DNA of 64,000 nt. It comes from an uncultured Pseudomonadota bacterium (GTDB taxonomy: Bacteria > Myxococcota_A > UBA796 > GCA-2862545). Each line of letters starts with the position of its first letter. Position 1 is the first letter of the stretch. The stretch covers positions 186,001 through 250,000 of the forward strand of contig CAJXTB010000010.1 of NCBI GenBank assembly GCA_913061235.1, given 5' to 3'. Below the pieces are notes generated by a model. That model ran no database searches. It had not been told where the DNA came from and was given only the letters and a program-made list of their open reading frames with translations. Positions 48,297 through 58,169 of the stretch are shown one piece after another. Both the position numbers and the translations under genes were made by a program.

Positions 48297-49406
48297 CTAC
48301 CCGCCAAACCACCGCGTGTAGAGCGTTTGATAGGTGCCATCTTCTCGGATGGACAACAGGGCTTGGTTGATGTCCTCGCGTAGCTCGGAGCCTTCCTGAA
48401 GGGCGAAGCCATACTGCTGGCGCTGAAAGACGGTCCCGACCACGTGAGTACGCCCAGCTCCTTCGTGGTTCGAGTAGTACAAGAGCACTGGCGAGTCGTA
48501 CACGACTGCATCGATAGTGCCCTCATCCAGGGCAATGTATGCCTCTTCAATCGTCTCGAAGACCGCAACACGCGCAGCGATTGTGACAAGCCAGTCCGCC
48601 GTCGTGCTGCCCTGGGTGGTTCCAACGCGCCGGCCCGAAAGGTCATCCACGCCGTTGATGGCCGACTCGAAGTGCTGGATAGTCATGGTACTGGTCACGG
48701 TTGCGGTGAAGTACGAGATGACCAGAATCCCAGAAAACATCCAGAACAACGCGACGATACGTCCGCCTCTGCTCTTCGGGATGTGGTCGCCGTAGCCCAC
48801 CGTTGTGAGCGTGACGGCGGCCCACCAGAAGCCGTCCCAGATGCCTGATAGGTAGCGTGGGGAGAACATCTCTGGGTTGGTCTTCCTCTCCAGAAACCAC
48901 ACTACGTTGCCCATGCAAAAGATGAGAACCGCGAGCAGACCAATGACCTTGCCCACGGCGGGTAGCAGAGAGCCTAAGGCCCCGAAGACGCTGCTAGCTC
49001 CTTCGTCCTTCACCAGAATCTGCAGTCCAGATTCATAGAATGCGTGGGTGAAGTCGACGCTCTGTTCGCGTGCCGATGTGATGCTCAGTCCGGCCACCGC
49101 AATGTCAGCCGATTCGTCGCGCACCGAGTCGAGCAAGTCGCCCACTGAGGTGGTGTGCTTCAGCTCATACTCAACGTCTAGACGCTCAGCGACCACACTC
49201 CAGAGCTCCAATGAGAAGCCCGTCCATTCACCATTGCTCTCGAACACAAAGGGCTTGAAGGGCTTGGTACTGACCACCATTCGTGTGGGAAGGGCGCTGG
49301 GCGCTTGGGCGACCGGCTCGGTGGTGTCTTGAGCATGAGCGCTCGGGCAGAGCACAGCGAGCCACAGCCCGAAGAGCACGACCAGCCAGTGAGAACAGTG
49401 GGCCAC
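48297..49406 (-). CDS. GluR0-like prokaryotic ionotropic receptor (ligand-gated K+-type channel)
   Basis: GGAGG precedes the GTG at 49406. Signal peptide to about residue 25, then the S1 half of a type-3 periplasmic binding domain (43-135) with the ligand arginine in SITSAREQ (Arg113). A pore module (about 150-240) follows: two helices and a P-loop with the K+ filter TVGYGD (202-207). The S2 half (255-369) has VGTTQGSTT and AVVYDSPV. This is the exact S1-M1-P-M2-S2 layout of Synechocystis GluR0, which is glutamate-gated and K+-selective. The ligand here cannot be inferred. Probably located in the inner membrane. Confidence 0.93.
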   Translation of the reverse strand: MAHCSHWLVVLFGLWLAVLCPSAHAQDTTEPVAQAPSALPTRMVVSTKPFKPFVFESNGEWTGFSLELWSVVAERLDVEYELKHTTSVGDLLDSVRDESADIAVAGLSITSAREQSVDFTHAFYESGLQILVKDEGASSVFGALGSLLPAVGKVIGLLAVLIFCMGNVVWFLERKTNPEMFSPRYLSGIWDGFWWAAVTLTTVGYGDHIPKSRGGRIVALFWMFSGILVISYFTATVTSTMTIQHFESAINGVDDLSGRRVGTTQGSTTADWLVTIAARVAVFETIEEAYIALDEGTIDAVVYDSPVLLYYSNHEGAGRTHVVGTVFQRQQYGFALQEGSELREDINQALLSIREDGTYQTLYTRWFGG

Positions 49407-49722
49407 TCGGCCTCCGGATTCGATGGGGGGTGCAGTGTCTCAAACCCGGACAGCCCGGTCTTGCCTTGCTGCCACCTTTGTCTGCGGAGAGTCGCCATTC
49501 GCCCTCGCCGCGTCCCACTGGTGTGTGCTGGGCAGGCAGTGCCGAGCACCCAAAAGTGAGCCAAGGGCAACTCTCTGGCAAGAAGCGAATGCATGCCAGT
49601 TCCCGAAGTGGTGGTGGCGCAATCTATAGGACCGCCTCGAACCGGGGTGTGTGCTCGTCCAATGCGTAGCCGTCGACAGACCCGTGATAGTCGGTGTGCC
49701 CCTGTCACAGCTCGAGGACTCC

Positions 49723-50325
49723 ATGGCCGATCTATTCAAAGACAAAGCGGACGACTATGACTCTCGCTCCGTTCCCCAACAGATCTCAGAGGGCGTAGTG
49801 TCCGCGATGACCGCGCGGTTGGCCCTGTCGTTAGACCTTACGGTCATGGACTTTGGCGCCGGTACCGGTCTGATTGCCAACGGAATCGCACCCCTCGTCG
49901 CCCACCTTCACGCGGTCGACATCTCCCCATCCATGCTCGCAGCACTGGAGAAGAAGCCTGCACTTCAGGGCAAGGTGACCATTCACTGCCAAGACATCCT
50001 GACGACACCGCTGGGCCTCTCTGTCGACCTGGTGGTGAGTGCCATGGCCATGCACCATGTCGACGACACTGAGGCGCTGTTGCGGACTCTGTACGCACAC
50101 CTGAAGCCGGGTGGCCAGCTTGGACTGGCCGACCTCGACGCCGAAGACGGCACCTTCCATCCACCGGGTATCGAGGGCGTCTTCCACGACGGATTCGACA
50201 GGGCACCGCTCGTCAGCAAGCTGGAGCGGGCTGGCTTTGTCGACATCACCATCGACACGGCGGCAGTTGTTCACCGCGACGGAAAGGACTTCCCAGTCTT
50301 CCTAGCGACCGCCCGACGCGACTGA
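49723..50325 (+). CDS. Class I SAM-dependent methyltransferase
   Basis: GAGGA precedes the ATG at 49723. 200 aa with motif I VMDFGAGTGLIA, motif II LHAVDISPSML, LVVSAMAMHHVDD and GGQLGLADLDAEDGTFH. This is the small UbiE/YcgJ-like group acting on small molecules; the target is unknown. The stop lies 2 bp from the stop of the convergent arsC fusion. Confidence 0.88.
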   Translation: MADLFKDKADDYDSRSVPQQISEGVVSAMTARLALSLDLTVMDFGAGTGLIANGIAPLVAHLHAVDISPSMLAALEKKPALQGKVTIHCQDILTTPLGLSVDLVVSAMAMHHVDDTEALLRTLYAHLKPGGQLGLADLDAEDGTFHPPGIEGVFHDGFDRAPLVSKLERAGFVDITIDTAAVVHRDGKDFPVFLATARRD

Positions 50326-50327
50326 CA

Positions 50328-51200
50328 CTAGACGTTGAGGGCATCTTCGGCCAAGAAGATGGGCTGCATGTCCTCAGGCATCTCCGCGAGCTCCGCCTCA
50401 GTCAGCCGGGCGTACACCTCTACCAAGTTGCCTCCGGGGTCTTTGAGCCACAGCTCGTGGAGCGGTGTGCCTCGCCAGGTGGTGCGGGCGGGCTTGTGCA
50501 GGGTCCATCCCGCTGAGACGGCGCGGTGGTGCGCGTCAATGACCGCGGCACGGCCCGGCATGGCTACGCCTACGTGGTACAGCGTGTCTTGGTGCAAGGT
50601 CATGCCGTCGTCGACCAACAGAACGAAGTTGGTGGTGAGGGCCTCGCTGACGAAGGTGACGTAGCGATGCGTCCACTCTTTGGGCTCGACACCGAGAAGC
50701 CAGCTGTAGAAGCGGGCGGCGGCGGGCAGGTCGGGGACGCGAACACTGGCGTGGAACTCCGTGGGAGCCAGCGGCTCTGGGGCGTCGCGTAGTGCGGCGA
50801 GGACGTTGAGGCGCTGGGCGATAGCGTCGCGGGCTACGCAGAAATGGTGCAGTCGCTCGTCGTCTGACAGGTCTTCCTTCTTACGGTCTGGGTCTGGCAT
50901 GGCCCAGCTCAGTCGACGCGCTTCACCTAGGAACAACGGGCACTCTTCTTCGGCACACAGGGTGATGACGAGGTCGACGCCAGCCGGGTCGATGGTGTCG
51001 ACGTGGGTGCTTCTGAGGTCAGACCCGTCGAACCCCACCTGGCTTAGTGCCCGTAGAGCAAACGGATTGACGCGGGATGGAGCGCTTCCGGCCGACTGTA
51101 CGCGGACGTCGTCCCCAAAGAGTTTTCTGGCCAAGCCCTCGGCCATCTGGCTGCGGGCGGAGTTGGCGACGCACAAGAATAAGACGCTCTTGAACTTCAT
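50328..51200 (-). CDS. arsC: Arsenate reductase (LMW-PTPase type) fused to a VOC/glyoxalase domain
   Basis: 290 aa. Residues 1-135 are a low-molecular-weight phosphatase-type arsenate reductase with the P-loop CVANSARS (Cys10, Arg16), ITLCAEEECP and the acidic SWAMPDPD. Residues about 148-265 are a vicinal-oxygen-chelate domain (FHASVRVPDLPAAARFYSWLLGVEP; LWLKDPGGNLVEVYA), like CadI/ArsI. ArsI C-As lyases use a Cys-Cys pair where this protein has TTWRG, so lyase activity is doubtful. It is the last gene of the ars operon, 9 bp after acr3. Confidence 0.93.
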   Translation of the reverse strand: MKFKSVLFLCVANSARSQMAEGLARKLFGDDVRVQSAGSAPSRVNPFALRALSQVGFDGSDLRSTHVDTIDPAGVDLVITLCAEEECPLFLGEARRLSWAMPDPDRKKEDLSDDERLHHFCVARDAIAQRLNVLAALRDAPEPLAPTEFHASVRVPDLPAAARFYSWLLGVEPKEWTHRYVTFVSEALTTNFVLLVDDGMTLHQDTLYHVGVAMPGRAAVIDAHHRAVSAGWTLHKPARTTWRGTPLHELWLKDPGGNLVEVYARLTEAELAEMPEDMQPIFLAEDALNV

Positions 51201-51208
51201 AGTAGGCC

Positions 51209-52256
<1,048 letters not shown>

Positions 52257-52264
<8 letters not shown>

Positions 52265-52673
52265 CGAAGGACTCCATCACCACAAGCTCACCCACAACCT
52301 CGGCAGCGAGGCCGAGAGTTCCGCTGACCGTGCCGAACTTGCGGATGTTCTTGTGAAACAGCTCGACCCTGCGCTCGGGCTCGTCCGTCACAATCTCTAG
52401 TCGGTAGGTGAAGTGGGTGAACCGGGGTGGACTGTCTTGGCGTACGGCTGAGACGTGCACACGGGCGGCATCGTAGCGGAACGGGAGCAGGGTGCTGAAC
52501 CGCTCCACGTTCTTCAATAGACAGGCCGCGAGGGCCGCACAGAGCAGCTCGGCTGGGCCGGGCTGAACGAGGTCGCGACGTGATGAGGCATCGACTGACA
52601 GGGGACTACCGAACACGCTGAGCGTGGCTTGGCCGCCTGGCTGACTCGTGCCGGTGACTTCGTAGGAACTCAT
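52257..52673 (-). CDS. OsmC-family protein inside the ars operon
   Basis: The start at 52673 (after GGGGG) gives 138 aa and overlaps the arsR stop by 4 bp. OsmC fold features: [21 protein letters not shown] (with the helix Cys) and a C-terminal [12 protein letters not shown]. OsmC/Ohr proteins reduce organic hydroperoxides using two Cys; here I see CAALAAC close together rather than the usual widely spaced pair, so the chemistry may differ. Its place between arsR and acr3 suggests an oxidative- or thiol-stress role linked to arsenic. Confidence 0.85.
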
Positions 52674-52987
52674 AGCGCCCCCACCAGTCGCTTCAGCTCG
52701 TCCAACACCTGGGGTGCCACGACGTAGCAACGACGAGGACCGTCCACTTCTCCCTGAATGAGGCCGGCGTCCTTGAGGTGCTTGAGATGCTGGCTGACGG
52801 TCGACGCAGCGAGGGGCAGCTGGTCGGCAATCTCACCGGCAAAGCAAGCCTGCTGGGCCATGAGAAAGCGCAAGATGTGCACGCGGTAGGGATGGCCAAG
52901 CGCCTTGCAGAGCTCGGCAAGACGGGTGTCCTGTTCGGGGTCTGACTGGAACGGGGTTCCGGTGGTCTCACAGCACGACAGATCCAT
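52670..52987 (-). CDS. arsR: ArsR-family metalloregulatory repressor
   Basis: GAGG precedes the ATG at 52987 (105 aa). Winged helix with [14 protein letters not shown], the recognition helix [16 protein letters not shown] and the wing GPRRCYVV. Candidate As(III) ligands are Cys5-Cys6 at the N-terminus (LSCCETTG) and a Cys in QQACFAGE; the classical CVC of E. coli ArsR is absent, so the sensing site has a different location. First gene of the ars operon; an inverted-repeat operator lies just upstream. Confidence 0.93.
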   Translation of the reverse strand: MDLSCCETTGTPFQSDPEQDTRLAELCKALGHPYRVHILRFLMAQQACFAGEIADQLPLAASTVSQHLKHLKDAGLIQGEVDGPRRCYVVAPQVLDELKRLVGAL

Positions 52988-53004
52988 GATGGTCCTCATT
53001 TCGG

Positions 53005-53024
53005 TATTCGACGAATTACGAATA
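53005..53024 (-). promoter_or_regulatory. Probable ArsR operator
   Basis: TATTCG (53005-53010) and CGAATA (53019-53024) form an inverted repeat with an 8-bp spacer that itself contains ACGAATTA. It lies 18 bp upstream of the arsR start, the usual place for ArsR autorepression. Confidence 0.65.
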
Positions 53025-53066
53025 ACCCGGTGGCTAGTAAGGGAGCAACCCTCTCGCGTTGCGGTC

Positions 53067-54416
53067 CTACAGCTCGTATGGGGTCTGGAACTCCGCGACT
53101 TCCGAGTCCCAGCTCAGCTCCTCCGCCAGATGCTTGCGCAACATGTCGGCCGCTGCGGGCTCACCGTGGTTGATGAGGACTCGCTGGGGGGCGGGGGCGC
53201 CTTTGAGCCAGCTGACGATTTCGCGCCAGTCCGCGTGACCCGACAGCGAGTGCATGTTGAAGCGCTCAGCGCGAACAGGGACGTAGTGCCCATGAATCTT
53301 CACCGCCTCCTCGCCGTCATCCAGCGCCCGGCCACGCGTTCCTCCGGCTTGGTAGCCAACGAGGAGCAGGCCATTGGCAGCACTGGGAGCAAAGCTCTTT
53401 AAGTGATGGAGGATACGACCTCCGGTGGCCATTCCACTTCCGGCAATCAGAATCATGGGTCCGGATTGTTCGTTCAGCCGCTTGGATTCCTCGGCCGTTC
53501 TCACGTACGTTGAGTCGTCCCACATGGCGTCGCACTGGGCAGGCGTCAGACGGTGTGCCTCTGGATGGCGCAGGAAAATCTCGGTGGCGCGGATGGCCAT
53601 GGGGCTGTTGAGGAAGACCGGCACATCTGCGATACGGCCGTCCAAGCGCAGCGTTGCGAGCAGGTGCAGAATGGTCTGGCTCCGCCCAACCGCAAAGGCC
53701 GGAATCATCAACACGCCGCCTCGTCCGCAGACACGGTTGACCACCTCTTCAAGGACCTCCAGCTGGTCCTCTTCGGGATGGATGCGGTTGCCGTAGGTCG
53801 ACTCAATGACCAGAGTTTCTGCACCTTGAAAGGGACGCGGCGCGTTCATGAGGGGGTCACCGGGTCGACCTAGGTCGCCGGAGAAAAAGACCGCTTTTCC
53901 CTCGTGGCTCAGCCGAACCCCACTCGCCCCCAACATGTGGCCTGCTGGGACCAGCGTGGCCTCGATATCGCCGATCTGCCACGGTGCGTCCCACTGGACT
54001 TGGTGGACCAAGAGCAGCGCTTTCTCGGCGTCCTCCGTGGTGAACAACGGCTGCGGGGACGTGTGCCGACTGTAGCCACGCCGTGCGGCTCGTCGTGCGT
54101 CTTCCTCCTGTAGGTGAGCAGCATCGAGCAGCATGACGCGCAGCAGCTCGGCGGTCGCGGGGGTGCAGTAGATGGGTCCGGTGAAGCCGTCCTGTACGAG
54201 CAGAGGGACACGGCCGCAGTGGTCGAGATGAGCATGGGTCAACACCACTGCGTCCACTGACGCGGCCAGCGAACGGTCTCGTTTCCAGTTTCGAAGTCGC
54301 AGCTGCTTGAAGCCCTGAAACATGCCGCAGTCAACCAAGACCTTGGTGTTGGGGGTCTCGACAAGCGTCTTGCTACCCGTGACGGTTCCGGTTGCACCTA
54401 AGAAAGTGAGTCTCAC
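53067..54416 (-). CDS. Metallo-beta-lactamase/beta-CASP RNA-processing exonuclease
   Basis: GAGGGG precedes the GTG at 54416 (449 aa). MBL motifs: [11 protein letters not shown] (HxHxDH), [25 protein letters not shown]. Beta-CASP motifs: [43 protein letters not shown] and SLSGHADW. Closest to the archaeal/bacterial CPSF-like and YbiA-type RNases (e.g. TTHA0252); acts on RNA, with two zinc ions. Monocistronic, divergent from nothing obvious. Confidence 0.92.
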   Translation of the reverse strand: MRLTFLGATGTVTGSKTLVETPNTKVLVDCGMFQGFKQLRLRNWKRDRSLAASVDAVVLTHAHLDHCGRVPLLVQDGFTGPIYCTPATAELLRVMLLDAAHLQEEDARRAARRGYSRHTSPQPLFTTEDAEKALLLVHQVQWDAPWQIGDIEATLVPAGHMLGASGVRLSHEGKAVFFSGDLGRPGDPLMNAPRPFQGAETLVIESTYGNRIHPEEDQLEVLEEVVNRVCGRGGVLMIPAFAVGRSQTILHLLATLRLDGRIADVPVFLNSPMAIRATEIFLRHPEAHRLTPAQCDAMWDDSTYVRTAEESKRLNEQSGPMILIAGSGMATGGRILHHLKSFAPSAANGLLLVGYQAGGTRGRALDDGEEAVKIHGHYVPVRAERFNMHSLSGHADWREIVSWLKGAPAPQRVLINHGEPAAADMLRKHLAEELSWDSEVAEFQTPYEL

Positions 54417-54638
54417 GGTCAGTCCCCTCGTGTTGTACGAAGGAAACGTTGCAAGTCCTGTGCCGTGCAACCTGGAGAACTGGACCTACGCGCGCAGGAC
54501 TACGCAATCCCGTCGATCGGCGGTGGTGGGCCCATTGTGGCGGTCGGGGGCGGGCTGTACACACGGCGAATGAGCGGTTTTGTAGGCGTGGCCTGTGCCG
54601 TTTCACACCCAATGCCGCTCGATATCGCACACCGAAGC

Positions 54639-55664
54639 TTAGGCCTTGGTGCGCGCCAGTGCGTTTGCCCGTCGGTCTTGAGCGAGCTGACGCAGGTCCG
54701 TGACCGTATCGAACTCGTCCACAATCTCTTCCCCGAGAATCTCTTCCAAGACGTCCTCGAGGCTGACCACACCTGCAAAGCCGCCGAACTCGCCCAGCAC
54801 AATGAGCATGTGTGTCTTCTTGGCCAGCATCAGCTCAAGCACGCTGTCAGCGGGCTCCTTCTCAACAACGAACTCCACCGGTCGTATCAGGGCCTCGAGG
54901 GAGTCCGTCTTGACGGCATGAGCGAGAACGTCGCGACGGAACACCAACCCAACGATGTCATCGGGGCCGGACCCGTAGACGGGGATACGGCTGTGCACCA
55001 TGATTGGCTTCATTGCCGCAGCCTCTTCGACTGTTGTGATGGCGGGCAGGGAGAACGTCACCATGCGCGGCGTCATGATGTCTTTTGCCCGACGCTTTGG
55101 CAGGGTCAGGATGTTCTGGATGACCGCGGCCTCACCGGCGTCGATGACACCGGAGTTCGACCCGAGCCGTGCTAAGGATGCGATTTCTTCCAGGGAAACA
55201 CCGGGTCCGCCGGCTCCAGCGAGGGTCCGTGTCAGGCCGCTAATGATGGCAATCACGGGAGTGAGTACGAACACCATCATGGCCAACGGGCGAGCGAGCC
55301 ACGGAGCCAGCACCTTGGTGTGCACAACGCCGATGGTCTTTGGAATAATCTCCGAGAACAGCAGGATGGCCACGGTCAAGGCAATCGAAAACACCACAAC
55401 GCTGCCTTCGCTCAGCGCTGCTGCAGCCAGACTTCCGGCGATTGCGGCACCGGTCGTGTTGGCAATGGTGTTGACCGTGAGGATGGCGGTGATGGGGCGG
55501 TCGATCTGATTTTGCAGGCGTTCGAGCGTCTTCGCAGAGCTGTTTCCCTGCTCAGCGAGGTCTGCAATGTGGGAGGCGGGCAGTGCGTAAAGGACGGCTT
55601 CGCACAATGAACAGAATGCGCTCACGGTGACGACCAACGCCGCGGTGATGAACAGAAGGAGCAC
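54639..55664 (-). CDS. CNNM/CorC-type (DUF21-CBS) divalent-metal transporter
   Basis: 341 aa from a GTG at 55664 (AAGGG upstream). N-terminal DUF21 domain with four hydrophobic segments (residues 1-150; SEIIPKTIGVVHTK is the family signature), then a CBS pair (about 195-315) with IMTPRMV and GVVSLEDVLEEILGEEIVDE. These proteins export or transport Mg2+/Co2+. No C-terminal CorC_HlyC domain is left: the protein ends soon after the CBS pair. Divergent from corA. Confidence 0.92.
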   Translation of the reverse strand: MLLLFITAALVVTVSAFCSLCEAVLYALPASHIADLAEQGNSSAKTLERLQNQIDRPITAILTVNTIANTTGAAIAGSLAAAALSEGSVVVFSIALTVAILLFSEIIPKTIGVVHTKVLAPWLARPLAMMVFVLTPVIAIISGLTRTLAGAGGPGVSLEEIASLARLGSNSGVIDAGEAAVIQNILTLPKRRAKDIMTPRMVTFSLPAITTVEEAAAMKPIMVHSRIPVYGSGPDDIVGLVFRRDVLAHAVKTDSLEALIRPVEFVVEKEPADSVLELMLAKKTHMLIVLGEFGGFAGVVSLEDVLEEILGEEIVDEFDTVTDLRQLAQDRRANALARTKA

Positions 55665-55701
55665 GTGAAATCCCTTTGGGTACCCGCTCTATCGGGCCCG
55701 G

Positions 55702-55728
55702 GGCAACGCTCGATACGTCGAGGTTGCC
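55702..55728 (-). ncRNA. Stem-loop in the 5' leader of the CNNM gene
   Basis: GGCAAC and GTTGCC (55702-55707, 55723-55728) enclose CTCGA-TACG-TCGAG with a single bulged G: 11 pairs in 27 nt. It lies 38-64 bp upstream of the CNNM start. It does not match the Mg2+ (ykoK or mgtA) or yybP-ykoY riboswitches as far as I can see. Confidence 0.4.
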
Positions 55729-55887
55729 GGCGACTGATAACGCGGACGAACGCACCCGGTGAGCGGCACGGCAGGCGGCAATGCCTATGGTAGAAGTGAC
55801 GTGTACCGCGCGACGAGCATGGGATGACGGTCGGGTCCACCCGCTGATTGGTTTGATGACGATGACGAGCCAGTATCCGGAGGTCAG

Positions 55888-56976
55888 ATGACGACAACGC
55901 AGGGACGAATTCGTAGGCGCAGAGCCAGCAAACATGCGGCGAAACGAGGCGCTCCTCCTGGCACTGCGGTGTACACCGGTGAGGTCGCTGCAAGTGTGCC
56001 CGTCGACGTTCAGGTCATCGACTACGACCCGAGCGGATTGCGGGAGACCGAGGCCTACGGAACGAGCGCTCTGACTCCCTACACACAGGCCAACACGGTG
56101 ACCTGGATCAACCTCACCGGAATCCACAAGGCCGAGGCGGTTCAGGCGGTGTGTGGTGAGTTCGGTGTGCATCCGTTGTGGGTGGAGGACATTCTCAACC
56201 CGGCCAGTCGGTCGAAAGCGGACATGATTGATGACCGGGTGCTCGTCATCGCACGTATGGTCAGGATTGAAGACGGTGTCTTGCATTCCGAGCAGGTGTC
56301 GATGGTGCTTGGCAAGGGCTGGGTATTGACCTTTCAGGAGCGGCCTGGAGATGTGTGGGAGTCACTGCGCACCCGCATCCGCGTTGGAAACGGGCGAGTT
56401 CGGCGGATGAACTCGGACTACCTGCTGCACGCGCTGCTCGACCAAATCGTCGACCACTACTTCCTCTCGCTTGAGCAGCTCGAAGGACGAGTGGATGGCC
56501 TAGAGGCACTCGCCATTGACGGTGACAAGCGACTGGACCTCGGCATTATCTTTGAGCTGAAGAATGAGCTGGCTGAGTTCCGTCGCACCGTGTGGCCAAT
56601 GCGAGAGTCAATCGCCGCCCTCCTGCGCATGGAAGATGGCCCTATTGGCGGTGTTGTGCTGCCGTATTTCCGCGACCTATACGACCACGTGGTCCAGGTG
56701 ATGGACATCCTGGAGACCAGTCGAGAGCGAGTGGTCGGCGTGTACGAGCTGCACTTGGCTGTGACGAGCCACCGCCTGAACGACATCATGAAGCTGCTCA
56801 CGATTGTGAGCACGATTTTTATCCCCATGACCTTCATTGCCGGCGTGTACGGCATGAACTTCCAGCACATTCCAGAGCTTCAGTGGGACTACGGCTACCT
56901 GTATGTCTGGGCACTCATGCTCGGGACGGCGGCGATTGGTGCGGTCGTGGTGTACTCGCGGCGCTGGCTTTCCTGA
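55888..56976 (+). CDS. corA: CorA-family magnesium/cobalt transporter
   Basis: 362 aa. Long cytoplasmic domain with the WVEDILNP segment and a coiled helix, then two C-terminal membrane helices with the signature YGMNF (about residue 323) before the second helix (LYVWALMLGTAAIGAVVVY). Forms homopentamers importing Mg2+. It is divergent from the CNNM gene, which probably works in the opposite direction. Confidence 0.95.
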   Translation: MTTTQGRIRRRRASKHAAKRGAPPGTAVYTGEVAASVPVDVQVIDYDPSGLRETEAYGTSALTPYTQANTVTWINLTGIHKAEAVQAVCGEFGVHPLWVEDILNPASRSKADMIDDRVLVIARMVRIEDGVLHSEQVSMVLGKGWVLTFQERPGDVWESLRTRIRVGNGRVRRMNSDYLLHALLDQIVDHYFLSLEQLEGRVDGLEALAIDGDKRLDLGIIFELKNELAEFRRTVWPMRESIAALLRMEDGPIGGVVLPYFRDLYDHVVQVMDILETSRERVVGVYELHLAVTSHRLNDIMKLLTIVSTIFIPMTFIAGVYGMNFQHIPELQWDYGYLYVWALMLGTAAIGAVVVYSRRWLS

Positions 56977-56980
56977 GCGA

Positions 56981-56996
56981 GAAACGGGCTGAAACA
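56981..56996 (+). promoter_or_regulatory. GAAAC-GGGC-TGAAAC motif
   Basis: GAAACGGGCTGAAACA, matching 58791-58806 in 15 of 16 positions and similar to the TGAAAC repeats at 4300-4316. It lies 52 bp upstream of a tiny frame with a strong ribosome binding site. Confidence 0.35.
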
Positions 56997-57047
56997 CCTT
57001 GAAGGAAGGGCACTCGGTACTCGTGCCGTGAACCCAAGGAGTCTCTC

Positions 57048-57083
57048 ATGCGCTACGTCGCCGTCCCGTCTCAGAGGCCGTAG
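57048..57083 (+). CDS. Possible 11-codon leader peptide or gene remnant
   Basis: ATG at 57048 with AAGGAG 6 nt upstream, ending at TAG 57081-57083 (MRYVAVPSQRP). The ribosome binding site is as good as those of real genes here and a TGAAAC motif lies upstream, but 11 codons is too short to judge. It may be what is left of a deleted lipoprotein gene. Confidence 0.25.
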   Translation: MRYVAVPSQRP

Positions 57084-57203
57084 TTTGGCGTCTTGCACGT
57101 CTCGCGTCGTCATCCATCTGCGATAGCCGTCGCGACACGAGTGCCCGGGTTTGCCTGTCGGCTGTGGGGGGCGCGCTAGTGCAAGAGTGTCGAAAAGTTA
57201 GTT

Positions 57204-57216
57204 ATTCCTTTGGAAT
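57204..57216 (+). promoter_or_regulatory. Inverted repeat ATTCC-TTT-GGAAT upstream of the sigma54 promoter
   Basis: A 13-bp palindrome, 18 bp upstream of the -24 element. Too close for a typical enhancer site but could bind a repressor. Confidence 0.35.
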
Positions 57217-57234
57217 CAGTCTGTAACTGAGATG

Positions 57235-57250
57235 TGGCACAGCCTCTGCA
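57235..57250 (+). promoter_or_regulatory. Sigma54-type (-24/-12) promoter of the 57285 lipoprotein
   Basis: TGGCAC-AGCCT-CTGCA; the GC is 35 bp before the ATG. Same structure as at 47787-47802. Confidence 0.65.
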
Positions 57251-57284
57251 TCAGGGTGTGCACCCTCATCTCTTGGAACACGAC

Positions 57285-57701
57285 ATGACCCGCCTTCTCC
57301 TGATTCTGACGCTCGTCGCTCCCCTCGCGGCAGGCCTAGTGGCGTGTGACCCAACGACGACCCCCGCCGACCCGTACGCAGAGTGCCCGTCGGACGATGC
57401 CCTTGCGATGGTCATAGATGCTGAGATTGAAGGCGACACGCTCATCGCCACGGTCGGCCACAGCGGATGCGACCAAGCTGAGGTCACCCCATGCTGGGAC
57501 GGCTCGTTCATGGAGTCCTTTCCCGTTCAGGTGGCTCTTGACCTGGCCATCGGACCCGCCCAGGCCTGCGATGCCTACTTTGAGTTTGAGACTCAGATCG
57601 ACCTGACGCCCCTCAAGCAGGCTTACGCCGATGCCTACGGGGGAGGGGCGGCCAGCATGGTGGTCAACCTAGACGGGGCGAGCATTCTGTACGAATTCTA
57701 G
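57285..57701 (+). CDS. Small lipoprotein, paralogue of 47839-48261
   Basis: The ATG at 57285 gives MTRLLLILTLVAPLAAGLVAC, the same signal type as the paralogue; TTGGA precedes it. 138 aa with DTLIATVGHSGCDQAEVTPCWDG, FMESFPVQVALDLAIGPAQAC and ending LNLDG-SILYEF. Cys positions are conserved. Function unknown. Followed by the truncated barrel gene on the opposite strand. Confidence 0.8.
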   Translation: MTRLLLILTLVAPLAAGLVACDPTTTPADPYAECPSDDALAMVIDAEIEGDTLIATVGHSGCDQAEVTPCWDGSFMESFPVQVALDLAIGPAQACDAYFEFETQIDLTPLKQAYADAYGGGAASMVVNLDGASILYEF

Positions 57702-57718
57702 CGGGCTCGGGTTTCCCG

Positions 57719-58144
57719 CTAGTCGTGAACCCCGCCAACCGCGACGCCGATACGCACGCCAAACCACACCTGGGTGTCACTCGCCGCGGGTGCCGCGTGG
57801 GCCGCGACAACGCCGGAGAGGGTGATGCCGACGGGTTCATCGGCGGGGTACAAGATGATGCCCGGCGTTAGTGTCGCGGTGAAGATTGGACCGATGTCAC
57901 CGCCGACACCTGACAAACCGCCGGTGAGCGACAGCCGCGAGTAGAACGCGATGGGGCTGTCGTTCTCGACGAGGACGAACCCGTGTGGGCCGAACTCGGG
58001 GAACGCCCAGCCGCCGTTCCAAGCGCGTGTGCGGACGGTCGCGCCGATGCCAGCACCGGGCACGCTGCTGCCACCAATGTGCCCGGCCAGCGAACCGGCG
58101 TGTGCATTGCCGCTCGAGTTGGGACCGTACGCGTAGCCAGTGGT
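57719..58144 (-). pseudogene. C-terminal part of an outer-membrane beta-barrel protein, truncated
   Basis: The frame from about 58136 to the stop at 57719 encodes alternating beta-strands (GWAFPEFGPHGFVLVEND, SRLSLTGGLSGVGGD, IILYPADEPVGITLSGVV) ending VWFGVRIGVAVGGVHD, like the last strands of a small barrel. Upstream the frame merges into DNA that on the other strand is IS91 transposase. A signal-peptide-like stretch (VIVAVLFLTVVGSEA) exists near 58205-58250 but in another frame. I infer truncation by the IS91 insertion. A short GTG-start gene from 58063 is possible but unlikely. Confidence 0.5.
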
Positions 58145-58169
58145 GGAGCTGGCAACCCGTTCCGAGCGC

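Noticed and set aside
55665-55887. Known Mg2+ or Mn2+ riboswitch in the corA/CNNM intergenic region
   Set aside because: The conserved cores of ykoK, mgtA and yybP-ykoY could not be found by eye; only a simple stem-loop is supported.
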